From positions 1 to 36,800 of the forward strand of contig JADMJS010000445.1 of the NCBI GenBank assembly GCA_018780435.1: a DNA stretch of 36,800 bases, in the 5' to 3' direction. The notes under the pieces are model-generated. The model saw only the letters and a program-made list of their open reading frames with translations. It searched no databases and had not been told where the DNA came from. Source of the stretch: Myxococcales bacterium. Lineage in GTDB: Bacteria; Myxococcota_A; UBA9042; GCA-2863065. This document shows, piece by piece, positions 23,566 through 32,153 of this stretch; positions within the stretch are counted from its first letter, which is position 1, and each line of letters starts with the position of its first letter. The position numbers were made by a program, and so were the translations under genes.

Positions 23566-25506
23566 GTGCGTCGGCTCGCCCTCGCCCTGTCCCTCGCGCT
23601 CGGGTGCAGTGCCGGCCCCGATACCGACAGCACGGCGACCGTCATCGCAGCCGACGTTCAACCCGGCACCACCGACACTCGCGGCGACACGGACGACGAC
23701 ACCGCCTCTCCCGACGACACGCTCGTCGACGTCACCCCATCGCAAGACGCCGACCCGCCCGCGGACGACGTGGACGTGGCCGACCCGCCCGACGTCGGGT
23801 TCATCGACGGGGACGACGTCTCAGACATCGATGACGGCGTCTCCCCAAGCGACATCGCGGACAGCGAGACCACGTCCCCGCTCGACGATGTCGCTGAGGA
23901 CACCTTCGACGACGCCCTCGAGGACAGCCTGGACACCCCGACGGACGTCGGCGTCGCCCCCGACGTCGACCCCGCGACTTACTCGTCGTGCCCCGGCTTC
24001 GTGGGCGTGCTGAACCCCGGCGCGAGCGTCTCCGGCAACACCCTCGACGCGAAGCCGAACGACGCGGATTGCCTCGGGAAGGGCGGAGCCTACGTCGGGG
24101 CGGCCTCGCGCGACGAGACCTGGGTCCTCATCGCGCCCCCCGGGGTCTACACGCTCACGCTTACGGCGACCTTCGACTCGCTCCTCTACGCCCGCGCGAG
24201 CTGCGGCGGGACGTGCCTCGGTGTCTCGGACGTCGTCGGCGACGGTGTGACCGAGACGCTGGCGGTCGCGGTCTCACCGGGTGAGGTCGCCTTCGTCGTG
24301 GTGGACGGCTTTGGGAGCGCGAGCGCCGCCGGCACCTACACACTCGAGGTCTCCGAGGTCTGCCAGCCGGAGTGCGGCGGCAAGGCGTGTGGCCCGGACG
24401 GGTGCGGCCTGACCTGCGGCACCTGTGGCGACCCCGCAGCGGGCGTCGCTGGCTACTGCCACGAAGGCGCCTGCGTGAGCTTCGACGACACCTGCGCGCC
24501 AATGGCGCCGGTGCACTGCGACCAGAGCGTCGGCCCACTCACGTCCACCATGCCCGGCGCGACCACCGCGTTCTCGACGTACACCTGCCAGCAGTTCTCC
24601 TTCGAGAGCTACTTCGCGGGCCCCGAGCTCACCTATACCTTCGATTCCAAAGCAGATCAGGTCGTCACCATTACGGGTGACGGGACGTACCCTCTCGACG
24701 TCTTCGTGCTCGAGGATCAGGGCGCCGGCTGCGCGGACGGACTCGGGGCGTGTCAGGGCGGCCTCGGCGACGTCTACACCTTCGAAGCCCGCGCGGGCCG
24801 GCGCTACTACGTGGTCTGGGACTCGGCGTCCCCGTCGACGCCCGTGGTCGACGCGTTCTCGTTCGACCTCGATTGTTGTAAGCCGGTCTGCGCGCCCGGG
24901 GCGTGCGGGATGCCCGACGGCTGCGGCAAGACGTGCTCCTGTGCCGACAGCGAGAAGTGCGGCGCAGAGGGCCAGTGCGAACCCCTCGGCCTCGGCGAGC
25001 TCTGCGAGACGCCCTTCGTCATCCCTCTGGCCGTGTTGCTGCCGACGTCGGTCACCGGCGACACCACCATCGGCAAGGACGGTCGCGCCATCCCGAAGCT
25101 CACTTGTGGCTTCTACTTCGCCAAGGGTGAAGGCTCGAACGACCATGTCTACCACTTCGTCCCGCCGGAGACGGCCGTCTACACGCTCGCCGTCGAGGCC
25201 ACACACCCAACCGCCGTCTACGTTGGGACCGACTGCGACGCCATCGCTGCGACCTGCCTCGCCGGCGGCTACGGCGAAGCCGGTGCCGAGGTCGTCGTGC
25301 CACTCGATGCGGGCGTCCCGGTGGACATCGTCGTCGACGGTGCCGAAGCCGGGGCGGCAGGCCCCTACACCCTCCACATCAGCGCACCCTGCCAGCCCAA
25401 CTGCCCGACGTGCGGCGTGGAGGACGGGTGCGGCGGCATCTGCGGGTGCCCCCCCGGCGAGCTGTGTAATCCCGAGGGGCAGTGCGGGCCCCTCCCCGAG
25501 CCGTGA
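23566..25506 (+). CDS. Large Cys-rich lipoprotein with acidic stalk and three repeated modules
   Basis: 646 aa from a GTG 4 nt after the preceding stop. A short signal ends LALGC, a myxobacterial-style lipobox, so Cys18 is the probable lipid anchor. Residues 25-140 are an Asp/Thr/Pro/Ser stalk with more than 30 Asp and no Cys. Then come three modules, each a beta-rich domain resembling bacterial pre-peptidase C-terminal domains (for example YTLTLTATFDSLLYARA, then GTYTLEVS) and each ending in a Cys cluster: CQPECGGKACGPDGCGLTCG, CKPVCAPGACGMPDGCGKTC and CQPNCPTCGVEDGCGGICGC. Function unknown. Its place in the maturase operon suggests an outer-membrane partner of the modified peptide, but similar lipoproteins are common in these bacteria. 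Confidence 0.8.
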   Translation: MRRLALALSLALGCSAGPDTDSTATVIAADVQPGTTDTRGDTDDDTASPDDTLVDVTPSQDADPPADDVDVADPPDVGFIDGDDVSDIDDGVSPSDIADSETTSPLDDVAEDTFDDALEDSLDTPTDVGVAPDVDPATYSSCPGFVGVLNPGASVSGNTLDAKPNDADCLGKGGAYVGAASRDETWVLIAPPGVYTLTLTATFDSLLYARASCGGTCLGVSDVVGDGVTETLAVAVSPGEVAFVVVDGFGSASAAGTYTLEVSEVCQPECGGKACGPDGCGLTCGTCGDPAAGVAGYCHEGACVSFDDTCAPMAPVHCDQSVGPLTSTMPGATTAFSTYTCQQFSFESYFAGPELTYTFDSKADQVVTITGDGTYPLDVFVLEDQGAGCADGLGACQGGLGDVYTFEARAGRRYYVVWDSASPSTPVVDAFSFDLDCCKPVCAPGACGMPDGCGKTCSCADSEKCGAEGQCEPLGLGELCETPFVIPLAVLLPTSVTGDTTIGKDGRAIPKLTCGFYFAKGEGSNDHVYHFVPPETAVYTLAVEATHPTAVYVGTDCDAIAATCLAGGYGEAGAEVVVPLDAGVPVDIVVDGAEAGAAGPYTLHISAPCQPNCPTCGVEDGCGGICGCPPGELCNPEGQCGPLPEP

Positions 25507-25544
25507 CATCACCCGGGCGTGAGCCCGAAGTCCCCCGGAGTCTC

Positions 25545-26900
25545 ATGAACTACGACGTCGACCTCTTTGTCATCGGAGGCGGCTCCGGCGGCGTCCGAGC
25601 CGCCCGAATCGCCGCGAGTCACGGCGCCCGAGTCGCTATCGCTGAGGAACATCGGTGGGGCGGCACCTGCGTCATCCGCGGCTGCATCCCGAAGAAGCTC
25701 ATGGTCTATGCCGCCGAGCTCGGCCACGCGCTCGAGGACGCCGCGGGCTACGGATGGACCGTCAGCGGCCGCTTCGACTGGGCCGAGTTCATCGCTCGAA
25801 AAGACCAGGAGATCACGCGCCTCAGCGGTCTCTACGTCTCGCTCCTCGAACGGAACGGCGTCCGGGTCATGGCAGGGCGCGCGACCCTCGAGGACGCCCA
25901 CACCGTGGCGGTGGGAGACGAACGTCTTCGCGCCGCCCGAATCCTCATCGCGACAGGCGGCATCCCAACTCGTCCGGCCATCCCTGGCGGCGAGCTCGCC
26001 GTCACCTCGAACGAGGCCTTCCACCTGCCCTCCTTGCCGCGACGCGTGACCCTCGTCGGCGGCGGCTACATCGGGCTCGAGTTCGCCGGCATCTTCCGGG
26101 GGCTCGGCGCCGAAGTGACCCTCGTCCACCACGGCCAGGAGGTGCTGCGCGGCTTCGACGACGACCTCCGGCACGCCGTCACCACGAACTTGGGCAAGCA
26201 CGGCGTCTCGCTGCGATTCGGCACCGAGCTGACCGCGATCGAACGCCTCCCGTCGGGCGCGCTGAAGGCGACCTGCAACACCGGCGCGCCCCTCGAATCG
26301 GATGTGATCATGTTCGCGACGGGCCGAACGCCCGCGACCACCGGGCTCGGGCTTGACGCCGCTGGCGTGGCGCTCGGGCCGCGCGGTGAGCTGAGCGTCG
26401 ACGCGGAAGGTCGGACCAACGTGCCGCACATCTTCGGGGTCGGCGACTGCACGGGCGGCCTCGCCCTCACTCCGGTAGCGGTCCGAGACGGCCACGCTCT
26501 CGCGGACCGCCTCTTCGGCAAGAGCCCCGCTCCCGCCGCCCACGACGCCCACCCGACCGCCGTCTTCTGCAGTCCGCCAGCCGCCACGGCTGGGCTCTCG
26601 GAAGCCGCCGCCCTCGCGCGAGGGCACGAACTCGACGTCTACCTCGCGAACTTCAAACCGCTCTTCCACTCCCTCTCAGGGCGCGACGAGCGCATCATGA
26701 TGAAGCTCGTCGTCGACCGGGCCACCGATCGCGTGCTCGGGGCACACATGGTCGGGCGTGACGCGCCCGAGATCATTCAGACGCTGGCCATCGCGATCGG
26801 GCTCGGCGCCCGGAAGTCAGACTTCGACCGAACGCTCGCCCTCCACCCGACGAGCGCCGAGGAGCTGGTGCTGATGCGGACCCGACGAGACAACCCCTGA
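25545..26900 (+). CDS. gor: Glutathione-disulfide reductase-like flavoenzyme
   Basis: 451 aa; CGGAG lies 5 nt before the ATG. Class I pyridine nucleotide-disulfide oxidoreductase: FAD site GGGSGG (11-16), redox pair in GGTCVIRGCIPKKL (Cys42, Cys47), NAD(P)H site VGGGYIGLEFAG (171-182), a second FAD motif HIFGVGDCTGG, and the C-terminal HPTSAEELV with the catalytic His. The CVIRGC loop and LRGFDDDLR match glutathione reductases rather than lipoamide or mercuric enzymes. In the cofactor-recognition loop (VHHGQEVLR) one of the two Arg that bind the NADPH phosphate is His196 while Arg202 remains, so cofactor choice may be altered. The gene starts 38 nt after the Cys-rich lipoprotein gene and probably belongs to the same operon. 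Confidence 0.9.
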   Translation: MNYDVDLFVIGGGSGGVRAARIAASHGARVAIAEEHRWGGTCVIRGCIPKKLMVYAAELGHALEDAAGYGWTVSGRFDWAEFIARKDQEITRLSGLYVSLLERNGVRVMAGRATLEDAHTVAVGDERLRAARILIATGGIPTRPAIPGGELAVTSNEAFHLPSLPRRVTLVGGGYIGLEFAGIFRGLGAEVTLVHHGQEVLRGFDDDLRHAVTTNLGKHGVSLRFGTELTAIERLPSGALKATCNTGAPLESDVIMFATGRTPATTGLGLDAAGVALGPRGELSVDAEGRTNVPHIFGVGDCTGGLALTPVAVRDGHALADRLFGKSPAPAAHDAHPTAVFCSPPAATAGLSEAAALARGHELDVYLANFKPLFHSLSGRDERIMMKLVVDRATDRVLGAHMVGRDAPEIIQTLAIAIGLGARKSDFDRTLALHPTSAEELVLMRTRRDNP

Positions 26901-26903
26901 AGA

Positions 26904-27929
26904 CTACGGTTCTTTGAGACGAATCGCGGTGATGACGCGACCTCGCTTCGAGTAGTCGTCGAGGATCGTCGCACCCTCGAACGCGCCGGACTCAGCGATG
27001 AGGTCCCGCACCGCACCCGCCTGATCGGTGCCCGCAACCTCCATCGCCAGGAGCCCGCCGGGTTTCAGCACGCGGGCCGCGTCGCCGATCAGGGGCCGGA
27101 TCATGGAGAGGCCGTCGTGGCCGCCCGAGAGCGCGCCATGGGGCTCGAAGTCGCGAACGTCCTTCTCGAGCGTCGCCATGAGCTCGGCGTCGAGATAAGG
27201 CGGGTTCGAGACGACGACGTCGACAGTCGCGGGATTCCTGAGCGGTGCGAGCCCGTCTCCACGGACCAGCTTCACGCGATCACGGACACTCAGCCGGTCT
27301 GCATTCTGGGCGGCGACTTCGAGCGCCTCGGGGGAGATGTCGATGCCCACGACCGTCGCCGCGGGGAGCGCGATGGCGAGGCTGATGGCGATGGCGCCGC
27401 TACCGACCCCGACGTCGACGATGCGGAGCGGCCGCTCGTCCGCCGTCGGCGCGGTCACCTCGGGCGCAGCGGGGGCGCCCTCCGGCTCGCCCGGGGTCAC
27501 GGAGTCGACCGCCGCTGCGGCAAGGGCCTCCGACGCGGCACGGGCCTCTGCGTCGGCTTCTTCCACGGACTTCGGGGCGGGCTTCGGCCGCGCCCACCGG
27601 ATCACGGCGTCGACGAGGATCTCCGTCTCGGGACGCGGAATGAGGACGTGGCGGCTCACGACGAAGACGTGACCGAAGAACTCCCGAACCCCGAGGATGT
27701 ACGCCACGGGCTCACCCGCGACCCGGCGCCTCACCAGCTCTCGGAACTTCTCGAGCTCTTCCGGCAGCATGGGACGGTCGAACTGAACGTAGAGCTGAAC
27801 GCGATCGAGACCGGTGACGTGGCCGAGTAGGAGCTGCGAGTCGAGCCGCGCCGACGACGCGCCGTGACGCTTCAGGTACTCCGCGGCCCAGCCGACGATG
27901 CGGCCCACGGTCCAAGTTTGCTCCGACAT
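26904..27929 (-). CDS. prmC: Peptide chain release factor N5-glutamine methyltransferase
   Basis: 341 aa, longer than the usual 280-300. It methylates the Gln of the GGQ motif in RF1 and RF2. The N-terminal helical domain (1-85) contains the RRVAGEPVAYILGVREFFG signature; LIPRPETE follows; the SAM-binding strand reads IVDVGVGSGAIAISLA; the catalytic NPPY lies near 241-244. An Ala/Pro/Glu-rich insert of about 50 residues (113-165) splits the two domains and probably loops out. The gene converges on gor with only 3 bp between stops. GGGTGGG stands before the ATG. Confidence 0.95.
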   Translation of the reverse strand: MSEQTWTVGRIVGWAAEYLKRHGASSARLDSQLLLGHVTGLDRVQLYVQFDRPMLPEELEKFRELVRRRVAGEPVAYILGVREFFGHVFVVSRHVLIPRPETEILVDAVIRWARPKPAPKSVEEADAEARAASEALAAAAVDSVTPGEPEGAPAAPEVTAPTADERPLRIVDVGVGSGAIAISLAIALPAATVVGIDISPEALEVAAQNADRLSVRDRVKLVRGDGLAPLRNPATVDVVVSNPPYLDAELMATLEKDVRDFEPHGALSGGHDGLSMIRPLIGDAARVLKPGGLLAMEVAGTDQAGAVRDLIAESGAFEGATILDDYSKRGRVITAIRLKEP

Positions 27930-27982
27930 GGCCCACCCTGCCCGCCTCGCCCGCCGAAGCGACGAGGCTCACGACCCGAGAT

Positions 27983-28471
27983 TTACGCGCCCTCGGAGCC
28001 CGACGTCGGCTCGAGGTTCATGAGGAGCGCGTCCTCCCCATTGTTCCGATAGTAGCCCTTGCGACGTCCGACCTGCACGAAGCCGGCGGACGCATAGAGC
28101 CCGATCGCGGGCACGTTCGACGCCCGAACCTCGAGCGTCGCGAGGGCCATCCCGTCGCGACGCTGCTCGCCCAGCACACCCGCGAGGAATCGCCGTCCGA
28201 GACCCCGACGCTGTGCGCGTGGGTCGACGGCGATATGCAGAATCTGGAGCTCGTCCATCACCCGCGATGCGACGAGGTAGGCGACGATGTCGCCCTCGGC
28301 CACGAGCACCCACGAGCGGCTCGTCGGTTGGCCGAGCTCCCCTTCGTAGTCCGACGCGATCCACGCGTCCGGGAACGCACGTTGGCCGACACGACACACC
28401 GCCGGCACATCGGCGAACGTCATGGGGCGGATCCGAGCGCCGCCGTCTACGCCGGTCCCCCCGCCGTTCAC
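27983..28471 (-). CDS. rimI: Ribosomal protein S18 alanine N-acetyltransferase (RimI-type GNAT)
   Basis: 162 aa from a GTG that overlaps the engB stop as GTGA, with AGGGG about 8 nt upstream; a start 39 nt earlier would overlap engB by 43 nt and is less likely. GNAT fold: IRPMTFADVPAVCRV at the start, the acetyl-CoA site ILHIAVDPRAQRRGLGRRFL (Q/RxxGxG), then LEVRASNVPAIGLYASAGFVQVGRRKGYY (in parts), where the NxxAxxLYxxxGF pattern and following RxxYY are RimI hallmarks. Acidic/Gly tails lie at both ends. RimI acetylates the N-terminal Ala of S18. It is the third gene of the rnj-engB-rimI group. Confidence 0.88.
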   Translation of the reverse strand: MNGGGTGVDGGARIRPMTFADVPAVCRVGQRAFPDAWIASDYEGELGQPTSRSWVLVAEGDIVAYLVASRVMDELQILHIAVDPRAQRRGLGRRFLAGVLGEQRRDGMALATLEVRASNVPAIGLYASAGFVQVGRRKGYYRNNGEDALLMNLEPTSGSEGA

Positions 28472-29055
28472 GCCGTCTGCCCCTTCAGCGCTCTCGTCAG
28501 CTTGTCCCACAACGGCTCGCGGCCTTCCCGGGAGAGCGACGAGGTGAGGAGCATGTCTTTGGGCGGGATCCCAAGCTGGTCGGCGAGCCGCTGACCGGCC
28601 GCGACGCGACGGGTCTTGGCTTCCTTGTCCGCTTTGGTAATGACCAGCCAGAGCGGGATGTTACGCATCTTGAAGCGGTCCGCGAGCGCCCGCTCTTCGT
28701 CACGGATCTCGCGACGGATGTCGACGAGGAGGAGGCCGAGCTTCAAGCTCGGGCGCTTCTCGAGGTAGCCGTAGACGAGCGCCGGCCACTGCTTCTTGAC
28801 CTCCGCCGGCGCGGCCGCGTAGCCGTAACCCGGCAGATCCACGAGACAAAGCTCCTCTCCCACCGTGAAGAAGTGCAGCGCCTGGGTGCGTCCCGGGGTC
28901 TTCGAGACGCGCGCCGCCTGCCGCTGGTTCAGGAGGAGGTTGATGAGCGACGACTTGCCAACGTTCGACCGCCCCATGACGGCGACCTCCGGTAAGCCGG
29001 ATTCCGGTGGCTTGTCTTTGGGGCTGAAGAGCCCGCCGAGATACTCGACCTTCAT
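28468..29055 (-). CDS. engB: Ribosome biogenesis GTP-binding protein EngB/YsxC
   Basis: 195 aa, full length. A single TrmE-Era-type GTPase domain needed for 50S assembly: G1 GRSNVGKS (28-35), G2 Thr in SKTPGRTQ, G3 DLPGYGYA, G4 TKAD and G5 SS near LLTSSLS. The opening LGGLFSPKDKPPESGLPEVA is the family's usual approach to G1. ATG overlaps the upstream rnj stop as ATGA, and the stop overlaps the rimI GTG, so translation of the three genes is coupled. Confidence 0.96.
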   Translation of the reverse strand: MKVEYLGGLFSPKDKPPESGLPEVAVMGRSNVGKSSLINLLLNQRQAARVSKTPGRTQALHFFTVGEELCLVDLPGYGYAAAPAEVKKQWPALVYGYLEKRPSLKLGLLLVDIRREIRDEERALADRFKMRNIPLWLVITKADKEAKTRRVAAGQRLADQLGIPPKDMLLTSSLSREGREPLWDKLTRALKGQTA

Positions 29056-30770
29056 GTGGCCACCTTCTTGGCGGTGCCGCCCTGGCGTTCCGACTCACCG
29101 GGGCGCTCGACGCGCCGAATGAAGACGAGCACGAGCGGCTTCTTGCCGACGGTGCGCTTGAAGTAGCGCTTGACCACCGAGACGATGGTCCCCTCCACGG
29201 CGTCATCCGAGCTCTCTCTCGGGATGGCTTCGAGCGTGTCGAGCAGCTCCTGGAGGACCACGTCGAGGTGCTTGTCGCCGGCGGTGAAGAGCCCCGCCGA
29301 TTGAAGCTCGACGTCCGGCGCAAAGCGGCCGGGCTTGCCGGGGCTGAGCTCGGCGACGACAGTGAGCACGCCGTTGTGAAACATGCGGCGGCGGTCCTCG
29401 AAGCCGAGCTCTTCCGGGCTGCCGGTGACCGTACCGTCGAGGTAGTGGGTCTCGAGCACGCGGCTGGCGACGCGCGAGAGCTCACCGTCCGGAGACACCT
29501 CGAACTCTTCGCCGTCTTCGATGACGAGGGTGCGCTCGACGCCGGCCTTCTTGGCCAGCGCTTCGTGGTCGAGGAGGAAGGCGTATTCGCCGTGGACGGG
29601 CACGAAGGCCTTGGGCCGAACGAGGCGGATCATGTCCGTGAGCTCATCCTGGCGCGCGTGCCCGGAGGTGTGGATGCCGGCAGCCTTCGGGTGGAGCACG
29701 GTCGCGCCCCGACGCCGAATGTCGTTGAACATCGCGTAGATCTCGCGCTCGTTCCCCGGGATGACGCGCGACGACATCATGACGAGGTCGTGTTTGCCGA
29801 GCTTCACCTGGGGGTGTTCGCCGTTGGCCGCCTTCCAGAGCGCGGCGCGCCGTTCGCCCTGCGAACCGGTGAGAACGAGAATGACGGTCTTCGGGTCGGC
29901 GCGTTCGACGGTCTCGGGGTCGAGGAGGAGGTCCGGGTTCACCGTCTGCAGCCCGTGGGCGCGCGCGATGTCGGTGTAGGTCTTGAAGGACCGCCCAACG
30001 AGACAGAGCCGGCGCCCCGTCGCGAGGGCGACCTCTTCGAGGCCGCGGAGGCGATGCAGGTTCGAGGCGAACTGGCTGATGACCACGCGCCCAGGCCAGG
30101 CCCGAACCTGCGCTTCGATCTCGACGATGACCGACCGTTCCGACGCGGTACGACCCGGCACCTGCGCGTTCGTCGAGTCGGACATCATGAGGAGCACGCC
30201 CTCGTCGCCGATGCGGCGGAAGGCCTCGGTGTCGAAGAGTTTTCCGTCGATGGGCTCGGGATCGACCTTGAAGTCGCCCGTGTGGAGCACCCGTCCGATT
30301 GGCGTGTCGATGAGGAGCGCCGCCGCGTCCGGGATGGAGTGGGTCACTCGGATGAGTTGGAAGCCCAGCTCCGGCCGTTCGGGAGGTCTGATGAACTCGC
30401 CAATGCCGCCGCCGGCCTTGGGCTCCATCGGGCGGAAGTCGAGGCCGTGGACGTTGTGTTCGTCGAGGCGCCGACGAGCGAGTGCGTAGCTGAAGGGAGA
30501 AGCGTAGATCGGGACCTGGAGCTCGCGCGCGACGAAGGGCAGCGCTCCGATGTGGTCCTCGTGTCCGTGGGTGATGACGATGCCGTCGAAGGATGCCTTG
30601 TTGGCACGAAGCCAACCGAGGTCCGGGAGGACGAGCTCAGCGAATCGGGACGTCTCGCCTGGGAACTTTGCTCCGCAGTCGATGAGGTACCGGCGTCCGT
30701 TCCACGCCAGCACCATGTTGTTCATTCCGATTTCGCCGACACCGCCGATTGGCAGGAAATTGAGGCCCAT
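29052..30770 (-). CDS. rnj: Ribonuclease J
   Basis: 572 aa. Metallo-beta-lactamase/beta-CASP nuclease with 5'-3' exo- and endonuclease activity in RNA decay and maturation. Visible motifs: GGVGEIGMN (9-17), the zinc-binding HGHEDH (68-73), HTGDFKVDP with the third ligand Asp, SDSTNA, the beta-CASP segment with SQFASNLHR, HTSGHARQDEL, and VPVHGEY with the last His. A C-terminal domain of about 110 residues follows and ends in a basic tail (TAKKVAT). It heads the rnj-engB-rimI group with 4-nt overlaps. No strong ribosome site is seen. Confidence 0.96.
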   Translation of the reverse strand: MGLNFLPIGGVGEIGMNNMVLAWNGRRYLIDCGAKFPGETSRFAELVLPDLGWLRANKASFDGIVITHGHEDHIGALPFVARELQVPIYASPFSYALARRRLDEHNVHGLDFRPMEPKAGGGIGEFIRPPERPELGFQLIRVTHSIPDAAALLIDTPIGRVLHTGDFKVDPEPIDGKLFDTEAFRRIGDEGVLLMMSDSTNAQVPGRTASERSVIVEIEAQVRAWPGRVVISQFASNLHRLRGLEEVALATGRRLCLVGRSFKTYTDIARAHGLQTVNPDLLLDPETVERADPKTVILVLTGSQGERRAALWKAANGEHPQVKLGKHDLVMMSSRVIPGNEREIYAMFNDIRRRGATVLHPKAAGIHTSGHARQDELTDMIRLVRPKAFVPVHGEYAFLLDHEALAKKAGVERTLVIEDGEEFEVSPDGELSRVASRVLETHYLDGTVTGSPEELGFEDRRRMFHNGVLTVVAELSPGKPGRFAPDVELQSAGLFTAGDKHLDVVLQELLDTLEAIPRESSDDAVEGTIVSVVKRYFKRTVGKKPLVLVFIRRVERPGESERQGGTAKKVAT

Positions 30771-30787
30771 GGCGGCGGACCTTAGCG

Positions 30788-30805
30788 GACCCCCGCCGGG
30801 AGGTC
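30788..30805 (-). terminator. Possible hairpin between the Cys-rich lipoprotein and rnj
   Basis: On the minus strand GACCTCC pairs with GGGGGTC across a short loop, seven pairs including one G-T. It lies in the 48-nt gap after the lipoprotein stop. No T-run, so weak as a terminator. Confidence 0.3.
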
Positions 30806-30818
30806 ACTCGATTCCTAA

Positions 30819-31994
30819 CTAGGGACCGGCGACGCCCTCTCCGAGCGTGCCGCACTGGCCGCCGATGCAGTCCTGCTCGGCCTCGCAATCGCTCTTCTCG
30901 AAGCAGGAGGCGGTCGGCATGCAGAAGCCGAAGGTGCAGGTGTCGGCGGCCTCACAGGTCGCTTCGGCGCCGCACGCGTTCAGGCAACGACCGTCGACGC
31001 ACGTGGTGCCTCCGCAGTCGCTGCTGAGCAGGCACTGCAGGATCGGGCGGTCATCGAGGACACAGAGCCCTTCGCCGCCGCAGCGGTTGCCCTTGGCGCA
31101 GTCGCCGTCGGCCGCGCAGGTCGTCCGGCAGGTGGCGTTGACGCAGATGGCACCCGCGCCGCAGTCCGCGCTGAGCTGACACTCGCCGGCCGGCGCCGAG
31201 TCGGGCATACACAGCCCGTTCTGGAGGGCCGAGCCCTCGGGGCAGGTGTCACTCGGCGGGAAGTAGCACTTGGTGTTGACGCAGGTGCCGTCCTTGCCGC
31301 AGTCGAGGTTGAACTGGCACGTGCCTTCCGGCCGGACGGGGAAGCTCTTCTCCACGCACGCGCCGGCCTTACAAGCCTCGCCGGACGGGCAGTCCGCATC
31401 GACGTCGCAGCCGGTCGGCGTCGTGCCGTCGGCGCCATCACTGGCGCCATCACTGGCGCCGTCCGTGCCGTCGGTGCCGTCGCTGGCGCCATCGGTAACG
31501 TCGGTGCCGTCACTAGCGCCATCGGTGCCACCCTCCACGACCGGCTTGTCGACGCAGACGCCGTCGATGCAGAGGAAGCCGCCGTCACATTGCGCACTGA
31601 GGGTGCATTCGGTCGCCGTACCGTCGCCGCCGGGGGTCACGCAAGTGCCGAACTCGCACGACGTGCCGGTCGGGCAGGTCTGGGCGCCACACTGGGCGCC
31701 GCCCGTGTTCGTGCCACCGCCGCCGGGGCTCACCGCGCTCGGCTTGCACTGGCCCGCCGCAGTGCAGCCATAGCCATCGGGACACTGAAAGTCGGTCGCG
31801 CACGAATACTCGTAGCAGGTGTAGCGTTCGCAGACGAGGCAGCCGTTCGCGTCGCACTTGAGCTCGGATCGAGCCTCTTCGTTCAAGCACCCTGGGAGCG
31901 CGGCGAGGGGCGCCAGTACCAAGGGGAGCAGCCACTGCCCTCCCATCCGCAGTGCTCCGAGCTGCATCGAGACCATCTTCGCCAGCGTCTTCAT
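30819..31994 (-). CDS. Cys-rich repeat lipoprotein
   Basis: 391 aa from the second of two adjacent ATGs; GGAGG stands 6-7 nt before it. The signal peptide ends AALPGC, so Cys36 is the likely lipid anchor. The mature chain is a string of about ten small disulfide-type modules of the form C..s.DC..g..C..g.C, for example CQFNLDCGKDGTCVNTKC and CQLSADCGAGAICVNATC. A linker of TDGASDG repeats interrupts it. Such Cys-module lipoproteins are frequent in Myxococcota and have no assigned function. It is the last of three same-strand genes with the HMA-thioredoxin lipoprotein and the damaged barrel gene, 159 nt after the latter. Confidence 0.8.
   Translation of the reverse strand: MKTLAKMVSMQLGALRMGGQWLLPLVLAPLAALPGCLNEEARSELKCDANGCLVCERYTCYEYSCATDFQCPDGYGCTAAGQCKPSAVSPGGGGTNTGGAQCGAQTCPTGTSCEFGTCVTPGGDGTATECTLSAQCDGGFLCIDGVCVDKPVVEGGTDGASDGTDVTDGASDGTDGTDGASDGASDGADGTTPTGCDVDADCPSGEACKAGACVEKSFPVRPEGTCQFNLDCGKDGTCVNTKCYFPPSDTCPEGSALQNGLCMPDSAPAGECQLSADCGAGAICVNATCRTTCAADGDCAKGNRCGGEGLCVLDDRPILQCLLSSDCGGTTCVDGRCLNACGAEATCEAADTCTFGFCMPTASCFEKSDCEAEQDCIGGQCGTLGEGVAGP
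31431..31536 (-). repeat. Degenerate repeats encoding the TDGASDG linker
   Basis: Repeated 9- and 12-base units (GGCGCCATCACT, GTGCCGTCG and variants on the plus strand) encode the Gly/Asp/Ser/Thr linker of the Cys-rich lipoprotein. Confidence 0.75.
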
Positions 31995-32153
31995 CATGAC
32001 CTCCATCGCCCCGTGGGCCTGCGGCACTCGCTCGTGTTGCTGCCACGCCCTGGGGCCGGCGAGTGTGATCGCGGCGCGGGGGCGAGGCCGTGGCTTCGAC
32101 GGCGACGGTGGATGGATATTCACGAGGGAACGCGTGGCCGCCCCATCGGGCGT

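Noticed and set aside
29268..30785. 505-codon plus-strand open frame
   Set aside because: Antisense shadow of ribonuclease J.
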